Origin: Actinomycetospora straminea
Lineage (GTDB): Bacteria > Actinomycetota > Actinomycetes > Mycobacteriales > Pseudonocardiaceae
DNA length: 64,000 nt
NCBI RefSeq assembly: GCF_028737255.1
Contig: NZ_JAQZAN010000004.1
Location: 1-64,000 of the forward strand
Direction of reading: 5' to 3'
This document shows, one piece after another, positions 28,506-36,067 of this stretch; the stretch's first letter is position 1; every line of letters begins with the position of its first letter. The notes under the pieces were generated by a model. It saw only the letters and a list, made by a program, of their open reading frames with translations, had not been told where the DNA came from and searched no databases. Made by a program: the position numbers and the translations under genes.

Positions 28506-29417
28506 GTGGAGACGAGCGAGACCGGGCGCCGGGACCGGCGCCTGCTGCTCCTGTCGGTGTGGGCGTCGGCGGTGTTCGCCGTGGTGTCCTCGGTGTGGGG
28601 GGTGCTCAGCGGCTCCTCGACGATCGTGCTCGACGGGCTCTCGTCGTTCGCCAGCATCGGCCTCTCGATGCTGGCGGTGGTCGCGCTGCGGACCTCGCAG
28701 CGCGGGGCCGACGAGCGCTACCCGTGGGGGCGGGAGTCGTGGGAGCCGGTCGTCGTGGTGGTCAAGGCCGTGGCGCTGGCCGCCCTGTGCGTGTACGCGG
28801 TGGTCGGCGGGATCACCGACCTCGTCGCCGGCGGCCGCCAGGTCGCGACGGGGTGGGCGCTGGCCTACGCGGTCGTCGCGACCGTGGCCGGGATCGTCAT
28901 CACGGTCCTCATGCGCCGGGGCGCGCGGTCGGACCTCGTGCGGGCCGAGGCCGCCGAGTGGTTCGGCGACACGCTGCTCTCGATCGGCGTGCTCCTCGGG
29001 TTCGCCGTCGCGGCGGTGCTCGTGGCCGGCGGGCGCCCGGACCTCGCCGCCTACGTGGACCCGGCGATGGTGATCGTGGTGTCGCTGCTGTTCCTGCGCA
29101 TCCCGGCGCGGCTGATCGGCGGGGGCATGCGGGAGATCCTGGCGATGGCGCCGCCGGCGGAGACCCAGGCGCAGCTCGACGGCGCGGTGGAGGCCGTGCG
29201 CGAGGAGTTCGGGCTGGCCGAGGCATTCCTGCGGGCGTCCAAGGTCGGGGCGCGCGTCGACGTGGAGGTGGACTTCGTGGTGGGGGAGAAGTCGTCGGTC
29301 CACACCGTGGCCGACGGGGACGTCGTCCGGCAGGCCCTGCACGACCGGCTCGCGGCACTCGGGCACGAGCGCTCGGTGGTCGTCGCGTTCACGGCCGACC
29401 GGCGGTGGGCGCTGTGA
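28506..29417 (+). CDS. Cation diffusion facilitator family transporter with an altered metal site
   Basis: A 303-aa member of the CDF family with six membrane helices and a C-terminal cytoplasmic ferredoxin-like domain (RVDVEVDFVVGEKSSVHTVAD). Canonical exporters bind metal with an H/D-x3-D pair in helix 2 and an H-x3-D pair in helix 5. Here helix 2 reads VLDGLSSFAS (D-x3-S) and helix 5 reads AAEWFGDTLLS (E-x3-D). The usual Zn/Mn ligands are therefore partly replaced, and the substrate may differ from that of the canonical CDF encoded at 34083. The GTG start is supported by conserved sequence beginning within 10 residues. The stop overlaps the GTG of the next gene by 4 nt. Confidence 0.85.
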   Translation: METSETGRRDRRLLLLSVWASAVFAVVSSVWGVLSGSSTIVLDGLSSFASIGLSMLAVVALRTSQRGADERYPWGRESWEPVVVVVKAVALAALCVYAVVGGITDLVAGGRQVATGWALAYAVVATVAGIVITVLMRRGARSDLVRAEAAEWFGDTLLSIGVLLGFAVAAVLVAGGRPDLAAYVDPAMVIVVSLLFLRIPARLIGGGMREILAMAPPAETQAQLDGAVEAVREEFGLAEAFLRASKVGARVDVEVDFVVGEKSSVHTVADGDVVRQALHDRLAALGHERSVVVAFTADRRWAL

Positions 29418-29977
29418 GCCGCGAGGTCGTCGTGCACCTGACCCGGCCCGAGGACCTGGTCACCGTCGACCCGGCGGGCCTGTACGACGACGCGGACGCC
29501 CGCAGCGTCCCGGGGGCCGTGGAGATCCTCGACGAGCTCCTGGCCCGCGGGCGCCCGGGACGCCACGACAGAGTCGTGCTGACCCTGCCGGCCGGGACCG
29601 CGGGCCCCGACCCGGCGGCGACGGCCGCGCACCTGCAGGCCGTCCTGCGGCGCTGGTGCGTGCGCCGCAACGAGCAGGGCGAGCGCGAGGGGGCGGTGCT
29701 CTGGCGCCAGGGCCTGAACTCGCTGCGCCCGGGGATCCCGCTCTTCCTCGTCGGCCTGCTGTTCTCCACCGGCTTCCTCGAGCCCGACGTCCCCGCGTTC
29801 TTCCAGGACGTCCTGGGCAACGGGGTCTTCCTCGTCATCGCGTGGGTCGGGCTCTGGTACCCGCTGGACCTGTTCTTCTTCGCGCGCCTGCCGCTGCGCC
29901 GCGAGCACCGGGTGCTGGACGCGCTCCTGGCGATGCCGGTCGAGGTGCGTGTCCGAGGGGCTGCTCCGAGCGAGTGA
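29414..29977 (+). CDS. Unknown two-helix membrane protein coupled to the CDF transporter
   Basis: A 187-aa protein without a family I recognise. The first 110 residues are soluble (REVVVHLTRPEDLVTVDP, then a helical stretch ending in WCVRRNEQGEREGAVLW), followed by two membrane segments (IPLFLVGLLFSTGFL and GVFLVIAWVGLWYPLDLFFF) and a basic tail. Its GTG start overlaps the transporter stop by 4 nt, so the pair is translationally coupled. It may be an accessory subunit of that transporter. This is inferred from context only. Confidence 0.72.
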   Translation: MSREVVVHLTRPEDLVTVDPAGLYDDADARSVPGAVEILDELLARGRPGRHDRVVLTLPAGTAGPDPAATAAHLQAVLRRWCVRRNEQGEREGAVLWRQGLNSLRPGIPLFLVGLLFSTGFLEPDVPAFFQDVLGNGVFLVIAWVGLWYPLDLFFFARLPLRREHRVLDALLAMPVEVRVRGAAPSE

Positions 29978-30004
29978 CTCCGGCCGCCGCCCGGGTGAGG
30001 CGGG

Positions 30005-30874
30005 GTGCCCACGGTGTCGCTCTGGGTGGACCCTCACGCGCGAGTGTCGGACGGGGGCGTCATGGGTGTCAGGGGTACGGCCGCCCGGGAGGGGGAGTGG
30101 CTGGACCTCGTCGCCGACCTCGTGGCGCAGCCGTTGACGACGTGGCCGGTCGACCGCGTCCTCGCGGCGCTCGCGGGGTCGTTCGACGCCCCGGCCGGCG
30201 CGTACCACGACCAGAGGGCGTCGGGTCGCGACGAGCGCGAGGTGTGGCCGCCCGACTTCTACGACGGACGCTTCGCCGACGTCGCGTGCTGGAGCCGGGC
30301 GCGCGCCGCGACCGACCACCCGCTGCTGCGCTACTACCTCGCGACCGGGCGCGCCGAGGTCGTGCAGGTCGCCGAGGTGCCGGCGCGCTTCGCCGACCGG
30401 CGCGTGCACCAGCGCTGGCGCGCCGCGTGCGACGACCTGCTCGGCCGCGACGTCGTCTCCCAGGTGTGCCTGCCCGTGTGCCTGGACCGCAGCACCAACC
30501 GGGCGTTCCTCGTCGGGCGCGTCGACCCGTACTCGCCGCAGGAGATGGGCCTGCTGCGCCGGGTGCGGCGCGTGCTCGCGGGCCTCGACCGCCAGATCGC
30601 CGCGCACGCCCGGTGGTCGGCGCGGACCGGCGCCCTCGCCGTCCCCACCGCCGAGGAGGTCGGGCTGACGCCGCGGGAGAGCGTGGTCCTCGACATGCTC
30701 GCGACCGGCGCCACCGCCCGGGCGATCGCGCGGCGCCTGACGGTCGGCGAGCGGACCGTGCAGAAGCACCTGCAGCGGGTCTACGCGAAGCTCGGCGTCG
30801 CCGACCGTCTCGCCGCGGTGCAGCGCGCCCAGCTCCTGGGTCTGCTCCCGCCGCCGGAGCTGGTGCGGGCGTAG
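30005..30874 (+). CDS. LuxR-family transcriptional regulator (GAF-like N-terminus)
   Basis: A 289-aa regulator with a LuxR helix-turn-helix at the C-terminus (about residues 218-275: LTPRESVVLDMLATGA, then VGERTVQKHLQRVYAKL). The N-terminal 200 residues look like a degenerate GAF-type sensor domain (WPVDRVLAALAGSFDAPAGAYH), a layout common for small-molecule-responsive regulators of this class. There is no receiver domain or phospho-Asp. The GTG at 30005 is used; an ATG at 30062 is an alternative that would remove 19 residues, and neither has a clear ribosome-binding site. The gene lies 27 bp after the CDF partner gene, so it may regulate that pair. Confidence 0.85.
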   Translation: MPTVSLWVDPHARVSDGGVMGVRGTAAREGEWLDLVADLVAQPLTTWPVDRVLAALAGSFDAPAGAYHDQRASGRDEREVWPPDFYDGRFADVACWSRARAATDHPLLRYYLATGRAEVVQVAEVPARFADRRVHQRWRAACDDLLGRDVVSQVCLPVCLDRSTNRAFLVGRVDPYSPQEMGLLRRVRRVLAGLDRQIAAHARWSARTGALAVPTAEEVGLTPRESVVLDMLATGATARAIARRLTVGERTVQKHLQRVYAKLGVADRLAAVQRAQLLGLLPPPELVRA

Positions 30875-30979
30875 AGCCTCCCCGCAGGCGTACGCACTTC
30901 CCGCCCTGTCGCGCGCGTCACGCCGCCTCGCCAATGGGTGGTGCCCGACCGACCACCACACGCGAGGGAGGCCCCCCTC

Positions 30980-31291
30980 ATGCTCGCCACCACCGACATC
31001 CGTGCCCGCCTCGAGGACTGCCGGTCGAAGACCGTGACCGCGATGCGCGACACCGAGGGCGACCCGGACGCCAGCGTCGTGACCGTCGCCGTGGTGCGCG
31101 AGTACCTCGCCAAGGCGGAGAAGGCCGGCCGGGTCCCCGACGACGAGGCCCGCGACGCGGTGATCGAGCTCGAGCAGGCGGCCGACAGCGCGAAGGCCGC
31201 GGCCGCCGCCGACCCCGGTCTCGGCGGGGCGGCGCGCGAGTCCGTCGAGGCCGCCCACCTCGCGATCTGCATCCTCAAGACCGAGGTGTGA
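30980..31291 (+). CDS. Small helical protein of unknown function
   Basis: A 103-aa soluble protein, Ala/Glu/Asp-rich and predicted to be helical throughout (DIRARLEDCRSKTVTAMRD, then VREYLAKAEKAGRVPDDEA). It has one Cys near residue 12 and one near 99. I know no function for it. The ATG at 30980 follows GAGGGAGG at good spacing; an in-frame upstream GTG at 30938 lacks one. It is 105 bp after the LuxR gene, and its stop faces the CPA1 antiporter 20 bp away. Confidence 0.7.
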   Translation: MLATTDIRARLEDCRSKTVTAMRDTEGDPDASVVTVAVVREYLAKAEKAGRVPDDEARDAVIELEQAADSAKAAAAADPGLGGAARESVEAAHLAICILKTEV

Positions 31292-31310
31292 CGCCCGGGC
31301 CCTCCAGTGG

Positions 31311-32906
31311 TCAGCGGTCCAGCATCGCTTCCTCGTAGTCGAGCCCGCGGAGCATGTCGCGCAGGATGCTCTCGTCGATGCGGCCCATGTCGCGGAAGCG
31401 CACGAACGTCTCGCGCTCGGCGCTGAGCATGCCGCGGCGCAGGCGGTTGAACACGACCGAGGGCGCCTCGCCGATCTCCTCGTCGGGGCGCCCGAGGCGC
31501 TCCCACGGCTCGTTGGCGCGGTGCTGGGCCCAGGTGCGCAGCTGCTCGGTGACGTGCGTCGGGGTGCTGTCGTCGCTCATCTCGTCGAGGCGGTGCAGCG
31601 CGGCCTCGGCGGCGGCCTGCTTGACCTGGGCCTCGTCGAGGACGTCGCGCTGGGCGCCCTTGTCGCGCACGTGCAGGCGCCGGATGAGCGTCGGGAGCGT
31701 CAGGCCCTGCAGCAGCAGGGTGCCGACGGTGATGACGAACGCCGCGAACACGACGACGTTGTAGCCGGGCATCGCCGGGCCGGTGTCGCCGCCGTGGGGG
31801 ATCGCGAACGCCGCGGCCAGCGTGACCACCCCCCGCATGCCCGCCCACGAGATGACGAAGGGCACCCGCCACGACACGGCGGGGCGTCGTCGTCGCACCG
31901 TCGGCAGCAGGCGCGGGAGGTAGATCGTCGGGTAGACCCAGGCGAAGCGGGCCAGGATCGTCACGCCGAGCAGGGCCAGCGAGACGAGCAGGATGCGCCC
32001 GGCGTCGTCGCCCAGGCCGTCGACGACGATGCGCAGCTGCAGCCCGATGAGCGCGAAGACCAGCGCCTCGAGCAGGGTGTCGAGCGCCTTCCACACGGCC
32101 TGGTCCTGCAGGCGGGTGGCGTAGCCGGCCTCGGGGGCCTTGTGCCCGAGGTAGAGGCCCGCGACGACGACGGCGAGCACGCCGGAGGTGTGCAGCTCCT
32201 CGGCCAGCAGGTAGATCGCGAACGGCACGAGCAGGCCGACCGAGCTCTCGAGCACGCCGTCGTGGAGCGCCATCCGCAGGCGGTGCAGCAGCCAGCCCGC
32301 CGCCGCGCCGATGGCGACGCCGCCGACCGCGGCCAGCGCGAACTCCTCGAGCCCGGCGAGGATCGTCGCCCCGGTGCCGACCGTCGTCGTCGCCAGCGCC
32401 ACGGCGAGCAGCACCCGGAAGAGGGTCAGGGCCGTGGCGTCGTTGAGCAGGCTCTCGCCCTCGAGGATCGTCATGATCCGCCGCTGCAGGCCGAGCCGGC
32501 GCCCGATCGACGCCGCGGCCACGGCGTCCGGCGGCGCGACGACCGCGCCGAGCACCAGGGCGCTCGCGAACGGCAGCCCGGGCACCAGCAGCCACGCGGC
32601 GACGCCGACCACGGCGGTCGTGAACACGACGAGCCCGACGGCGAGCTGGCTGATGCGCCGCAGGTTCTCCCGCAGCCGCAGCGTCGAGCTCTCCAGCGCC
32701 GCGGAGTAGAGCAGCGGCGGGAGCACGAGGAACAGGACGAGGTCGGGGTCCAGGGGCACCGACGGCACCCCGGGCACGAACGACACCCCGAGCCCGACGA
32801 CGACGAGCAGCAGCGGCGCGGACACCGAGAAGCGGCGGGCGACCGCCGTGACGCCCAGCGCGACGACGAAGACGAGGAGCAGGGCCCGCGGGTCGGTCTC
32901 GGTCAC
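31311..32906 (-). CDS. Na+/H+ antiporter, CPA1 (NhaP-like) family
   Basis: A 531-aa proton-coupled cation antiporter. About 12-13 helices occupy residues 1-420, with the family motifs FLVLPPLLYSAALE in helix 3 and EGESLLNDATALTLFR, in which the Asn-Asp pair is the ion-binding site. A cytoplasmic tail of about 110 residues (VRDKGAQRDVLDEAQVKQAAAEAAL) is helical, with conserved ending RGLDYEEAMLDR. It would regulate pH and sodium, complementing the NhaA fusion at 14276. The start at 32906 overlaps the upstream DUF1330 stop by 4 nt, so it belongs to a methyltransferase-DUF1330-antiporter run on the minus strand. Confidence 0.92.
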   Translation of the reverse strand: MTETDPRALLLVFVVALGVTAVARRFSVSAPLLLVVVGLGVSFVPGVPSVPLDPDLVLFLVLPPLLYSAALESSTLRLRENLRRISQLAVGLVVFTTAVVGVAAWLLVPGLPFASALVLGAVVAPPDAVAAASIGRRLGLQRRIMTILEGESLLNDATALTLFRVLLAVALATTTVGTGATILAGLEEFALAAVGGVAIGAAAGWLLHRLRMALHDGVLESSVGLLVPFAIYLLAEELHTSGVLAVVVAGLYLGHKAPEAGYATRLQDQAVWKALDTLLEALVFALIGLQLRIVVDGLGDDAGRILLVSLALLGVTILARFAWVYPTIYLPRLLPTVRRRRPAVSWRVPFVISWAGMRGVVTLAAAFAIPHGGDTGPAMPGYNVVVFAAFVITVGTLLLQGLTLPTLIRRLHVRDKGAQRDVLDEAQVKQAAAEAALHRLDEMSDDSTPTHVTEQLRTWAQHRANEPWERLGRPDEEIGEAPSVVFNRLRRGMLSAERETFVRFRDMGRIDESILRDMLRGLDYEEAMLDR

Positions 32907-33319
32907 GGGGCCGAGGGATCCGTCGGCGAGGGTTCGGCGGCGGAGGCGGGGTCGGGCACGGGCCAGGGGGTCGTCGCCTGCAGAACGGCCTCGACGAGCG
33001 CGCCGGTGCGCAGGTGCGTGCCCTGCTGGTAGCCGGGGTCCGCGATCATGTCGCTGAACGCCTGCCGGCTCGGGTAGCGCACGATCAGCACCGCGTCCCA
33101 GGCCTGACCGTCCTCGGCCACGAGCGCGGTGCCGCCGTCGCCGAGGTAGAGGACCTCGGCGCCCAGGGGCTCGGCGTGGGCGCGGAAGTGGGCGAGGTAG
33201 GCCTCGTACGACGCCCGCCCGTCCTCGACGAAGCGCAGCAGGTTGAGCATCACCACCGGGCCACCGGGGTCCTCGGCCAGGAAGGCCTTGAGGTCACGCC
33301 CGCGCGGGTCGATCGCCAT
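32903..33319 (-). CDS. DUF1330 / NIPSNAP-like small protein
   Basis: A 138-aa protein with a dimeric alpha/beta-barrel fold of the DUF1330 type: PVVMLNLLRFVEDGRASYEAY, then VLYLGDGGTALVAEDG and AVLIVRYPSRQAFSDMIADPGYQ. These proteins resemble small monooxygenases or ligand-binding proteins; no specific function is established. A Pro-rich tail of about 25 residues follows. An ATG at 33319 is preceded immediately by an in-frame GTG at 33322. The start lies inside the 3' end of the methyltransferase gene, an overlap of about 26 bp created by a tandem repeat (33331-33363). Confidence 0.82.
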   Translation of the reverse strand: MAIDPRGRDLKAFLAEDPGGPVVMLNLLRFVEDGRASYEAYLAHFRAHAEPLGAEVLYLGDGGTALVAEDGQAWDAVLIVRYPSRQAFSDMIADPGYQQGTHLRTGALVEAVLQATTPWPVPDPASAAEPSPTDPSAP

Positions 33320-33974
33320 CACGCACCTCAGCTTCTCGTGGGCTTCTCGTGGGCTTCTCGTGGACGCTGACGGCGTAGCCGCCGCCGTCGTACGGTTCCT
33401 CGCCGTCCCAGTCGGCCGTGCGCGTGACGAGCCGCAGGCCCGCGGCGGCGCAGGCGTCGTCGTAGGCGGCGAGGGTCGGGAACGGGACGCCGTCGGGCAG
33501 CGTGAAGGGCACGTGCTCGGCGTCGAGCCCGAACCCGGCGACCAGGAGGCCGCCCGGTCGCAGGTGCCGGGCGAGGACCTCGATCACCGCGGCGTGCGTA
33601 CCCGGCGTGAGCAGCGGCCACAGGTTGCCCGCCGCGACCACGGCGTCGACGGGGTGGTCGAGGCGCAGCTCGGTGAGGTCGACGAGGCGCCAGTCGATCT
33701 CGGGGGCCGCGGCCCGGGCCTGGTCGAGCATCGAGGCGTCCAGGTCGGCGCCGATCACCCGGTGCCCGAGCCGCGCCAGCGCGATCCCCACCCGCCCGGT
33801 GCCGCAGCCCGCGTCGAGCACGTCGCCCGACCGTCCGCCGAGCAGTGCGTGCACGCGGCGCGCCTCGCCGTCGAGGTCCTCGCCCTGCGCCGCGAGGTCG
33901 GCGAAGCGGGCGGCGTAGCCCGGCCCGGCCGTGCCGCCGGTGACCGCGAGCCAGGGATTGTCGGGCACCGGCAC
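33294..33974 (-). CDS. SAM-dependent methyltransferase
   Basis: A 226-aa class I methyltransferase with the SAM-binding motif VLDAGCGTGRVGIALARLG (about residues 52-70), acidic motif II VIGADLD, and motif IV AVVAAGNLWPLL. The substrate is unknown. Core homology ends at YAVSVHEK near residue 204. The last 20 or so residues are a consequence of three 11-bp tandem repeats: with two copies the frame would end at once in HEKPTRS, but the third copy shifts it so that translation runs on into the start of the DUF1330 gene. The ATG at 33974 begins MPVPDNPWLAVTGG and is supported by conserved sequence. Confidence 0.88.
   Translation of the reverse strand: MPVPDNPWLAVTGGTAGPGYAARFADLAAQGEDLDGEARRVHALLGGRSGDVLDAGCGTGRVGIALARLGHRVIGADLDASMLDQARAAAPEIDWRLVDLTELRLDHPVDAVVAAGNLWPLLTPGTHAAVIEVLARHLRPGGLLVAGFGLDAEHVPFTLPDGVPFPTLAAYDDACAAAGLRLVTRTADWDGEEPYDGGGYAVSVHEKPTRSPREAEVRDGDRPARA
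33331..33363. repeat. Three perfect 11-bp tandem repeats at the methyltransferase 3' end
   Basis: The unit GCTTCTCGTGG is repeated three times without change. Because 11 is not a multiple of 3, each gain or loss of a unit changes the reading frame of the last codons of the minus-strand methyltransferase gene and decides whether it overlaps the next gene. Confidence 0.95.
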
Positions 33975-34051
33975 ACTCTAGGACCGCGTGTGGCGACCGT
34001 GTGGTGTGCTCTGCCCGGGGGTACCGGAGGCGTGCGGCACGTCGCGCATCG

Positions 34052-34069
34052 CATGCACATCCGTGCATG
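34052..34069. promoter_or_regulatory. Palindrome at the start of the CDF exporter gene
   Basis: CATGCAC and its reverse complement GTGCATG flank ATCC. The site is 13 bp before the GTG chosen for the zinc-type CDF gene, in the divergent gap from the methyltransferase. It could be an operator for a metal-sensing repressor, but no such regulator gene is adjacent. Confidence 0.35.
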
Positions 34070-34082
34070 TATGGTCGGCCCC

Positions 34083-35024
34083 GTGGGTCATGGACACGGT
34101 CACGGCGCTGCCGCCGACGATCGCCGGCGCCTCGCCCTCGCGCTCGCCGTCACCGCGCTGGTGGCGGTGGTGGGCGCGGTCGGCGCGGTGGTCACCGGCT
34201 CGCTCGCGCTGCTCGCCGACCTCGGTCACGTCGGCACCGACGTCGTCGCGCTCGCCACCGCGCTGATCGCCTCCGGCCTCGCCGCGCGGCCACCGTCGCG
34301 GCGGCGGACCTTCGGGCTCGGGCGCGCCGAGGTGCTCGGCGCCGCGCTCAACGCGGTCCTGCTGCTCGGGGTCACGGTGTGGGTCGCCGTCGAGGCCGTC
34401 GAGCGGATCGCCTCGCCGACCGACGTGCCCGGCGCCGGCCTGCTCGTCTACGGCCTCGTGGGCCTCGTCGGCAACCTCGTCTCGCTGGCGGTGCTGCAGC
34501 GCGGCGGCGGCGGCATGAACGTGCGCGGGGCCGCGCTGCACGTGCTCGGCGACGCCCTGGGCTCGGTCGCGGTGCTCGTCGCCGCGGTCGTCACGCTGTC
34601 CACGGGCTGGGCCTACGCCGACACCGTCGCCTCGCTCGTCATCGTCGCGATCCTCCTGCCGCGCACCGTCGGGCTGCTCCGCGAGACCGGGCACGTCCTG
34701 CTCGAGGGCACCCCGGCGGGCATCGACGTCGACGACGTCCACGCCACGCTGCTCGAGGTCGAGGGCGTCGCCGAGGTCCACGACCTGCACGTCTGGTCGA
34801 TCAACGACCGCAGCCCGGCCGTGTCCGCGCACCTCGTGATCTCCGACGAGGGCTGCGCCACCGCCGACTGCGGCGAGCACGGCGTGCTCGACCGCGCGTC
34901 GACCCTGCTGCGCGACCGCTTCGGCCTGCACCACAGCACGCTCCAGATCGAGGCCCTCGAGCACGCCGACCACGAGCAGGCCTGCACGCCGCTGCCCGCC
35001 GCCGAGGGCGTCAGACGGCCGTGA
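34083..35024 (+). CDS. Cation diffusion facilitator, canonical zinc-type exporter
   Basis: A 313-aa CDF protein of the CzcD/ZitB group that exports Zn2+ and related ions in exchange for protons. It starts with a His-rich segment (GHGHGHG), has six helices, and carries the full metal site: H-x3-D in helix 2 (DLGHVGTDVVAL) and H-x3-D in helix 5 (LHVLGDALGSV). The C-terminal domain (VEGVAEVHDLHVWSINDRSPAVSAHLVI) is the regulatory ferredoxin-like fold. Three in-frame starts exist (34053, 34071, 34083); the GTG at 34083 was chosen because conserved sequence begins there and the others overlap a palindrome. Its 3' end overlaps the convergent AraC gene by 14 bp. Confidence 0.92.
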   Translation: MGHGHGHGAAADDRRRLALALAVTALVAVVGAVGAVVTGSLALLADLGHVGTDVVALATALIASGLAARPPSRRRTFGLGRAEVLGAALNAVLLLGVTVWVAVEAVERIASPTDVPGAGLLVYGLVGLVGNLVSLAVLQRGGGGMNVRGAALHVLGDALGSVAVLVAAVVTLSTGWAYADTVASLVIVAILLPRTVGLLRETGHVLLEGTPAGIDVDDVHATLLEVEGVAEVHDLHVWSINDRSPAVSAHLVISDEGCATADCGEHGVLDRASTLLRDRFGLHHSTLQIEALEHADHEQACTPLPAAEGVRRP

Positions 35025-35970
35025 CGAAGGCCCGGCGGTGCTCCGACGGCGTGCGGCCGTAGACCTCGAGGAACGCCGTGCGCATCGTCTCGGTGGACCG
35101 GAAGCCGCAGCGGGCCGCCACGCGCGCGAGCGGGACGTCGGTGGTGGCCGCGAGCTGGGCGGCGGCCTCGGTGCGGGCGCGGCGCACGTGCTCGGCCGGT
35201 GTCCGTCCGAGGTGGGTGCGGAACAGGCGCGTGAGGTGGCGCTCGCTGACCCCGGCGCGGGCGGCGAGCGCGGCGGCGCCGAGGTCGCCGTCGAGGTGCC
35301 CGGCGACGTGGTCGACCACCCCGCGCACCACGTCGTCGGCGGGGGCCGGGGCGGCGACGTGCACGCTCATCTGGGCCTGGGTACCGGGACGCTGCAGGTA
35401 GGTGACGAGCGCCCGGGCGACCTGGCGGGCGAGCGCCGGCCCGTGGTCCTCGTGCACGAAGGACAGGGCGAGGTCGAGGGCGCTGGTGACGCCGGCCGAG
35501 GTGGCGATCCGCCCGTCGCGCACGAAGATCGGGTCGGGGTCGACGTGCACCGCGGGGTGCGCGCGGGCGAGCTCGCCGGCGAACCACCAGTGCGTCGTCA
35601 CCCGGCGCCCGTCGAGCAGGCCGGCGGCGGCGAGGATGCTGGCCCCGGTGCACACCGACGCGACCCGCCGGGCGTCGCGCGCCAGGCGGCGGACGTGGGC
35701 GAGCAGCACCGGGTCGGCCGCGGCCCGGGGGCTGCCCAGGCCGCCGACCACGACGAGCGTGTCCACCGCGCCGGTGTACTGCTCGAGCGCCCCGTGGACG
35801 TCGAGGCGCAGGCCGGGGCGGCAGGTGATCGCGTGCCCGCCGGGGCTCAGCATCGTGACCGCGTAGCCCGGATCGGCACCGAGGTCGTTCGCCGTCGAGA
35901 CGGTGGAGCTGACGCAGGCGACGTCGAGCAGCTCGGCGTCCTCGTAGCCCAGGATGACCGTCGCGCCCAC
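35011..35970 (-). CDS. GATase1-like/AraC-family transcriptional activator
   Basis: A 319-aa regulator combining an N-terminal DJ-1/PfpI glutamine-amidotransferase-like domain (ATVILGYEDAELLDVACVSS; the nucleophile-elbow Cys in VASVCTGASILAAAGLL near 109) with a C-terminal AraC double helix-turn-helix (about 215-315: ERHLTRLFRTHLGRTPAEHV, then CGFRSTETMRTAF). This is the FtrA/GlxA-like group, which senses small metabolites and activates adjacent catabolic or stress genes. The GTG at 35970 begins homology; the longer upstream frame crosses the CsoR-type operator. The 3' end overlaps the convergent CDF gene by 14 bp. Its target is not evident. Confidence 0.9.
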   Translation of the reverse strand: MGATVILGYEDAELLDVACVSSTVSTANDLGADPGYAVTMLSPGGHAITCRPGLRLDVHGALEQYTGAVDTLVVVGGLGSPRAAADPVLLAHVRRLARDARRVASVCTGASILAAAGLLDGRRVTTHWWFAGELARAHPAVHVDPDPIFVRDGRIATSAGVTSALDLALSFVHEDHGPALARQVARALVTYLQRPGTQAQMSVHVAAPAPADDVVRGVVDHVAGHLDGDLGAAALAARAGVSERHLTRLFRTHLGRTPAEHVRRARTEAAAQLAATTDVPLARVAARCGFRSTETMRTAFLEVYGRTPSEHRRAFVTAV

Positions 35971-36039
35971 GCCCGGAGCGTAGCGCGCAGCGTGTCCCGC
36001 CGGACCCCTTCCGCAGGATTCCGGACACGCGTCCTGCGA

Positions 36040-36054
36040 TACCCCCTGGGGGTA
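36040..36054. promoter_or_regulatory. CsoR-type copper operator upstream of the 36068 gene
   Basis: TACCCCCTGGGGGTA is a perfect palindrome around one central base. It closely matches the C/G-tract operators bound by actinobacterial CsoR repressors and differs at only two positions from the site at 45103 in front of the copA remnant. csoR is in this window at 46923. It ends 13 bp before the ATG at 36068, overlapping where the promoter must lie. Binding is inferred. Confidence 0.7.
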
Positions 36055-36067
36055 CCGAGCGCGCGCC

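Noticed and set aside
29414-29977. The coupled membrane protein as part of a single fused frame starting at 28412
   Set aside because: The upstream part of that frame is the shadow of the CDF transporter gene; the real start is the GTG that overlaps the transporter stop.
34015-34024. GGGGGTACC upstream of the 34083 CDF gene as a third CsoR site
   Set aside because: Only one half-site is present; the opposite TACCCC arm is missing.
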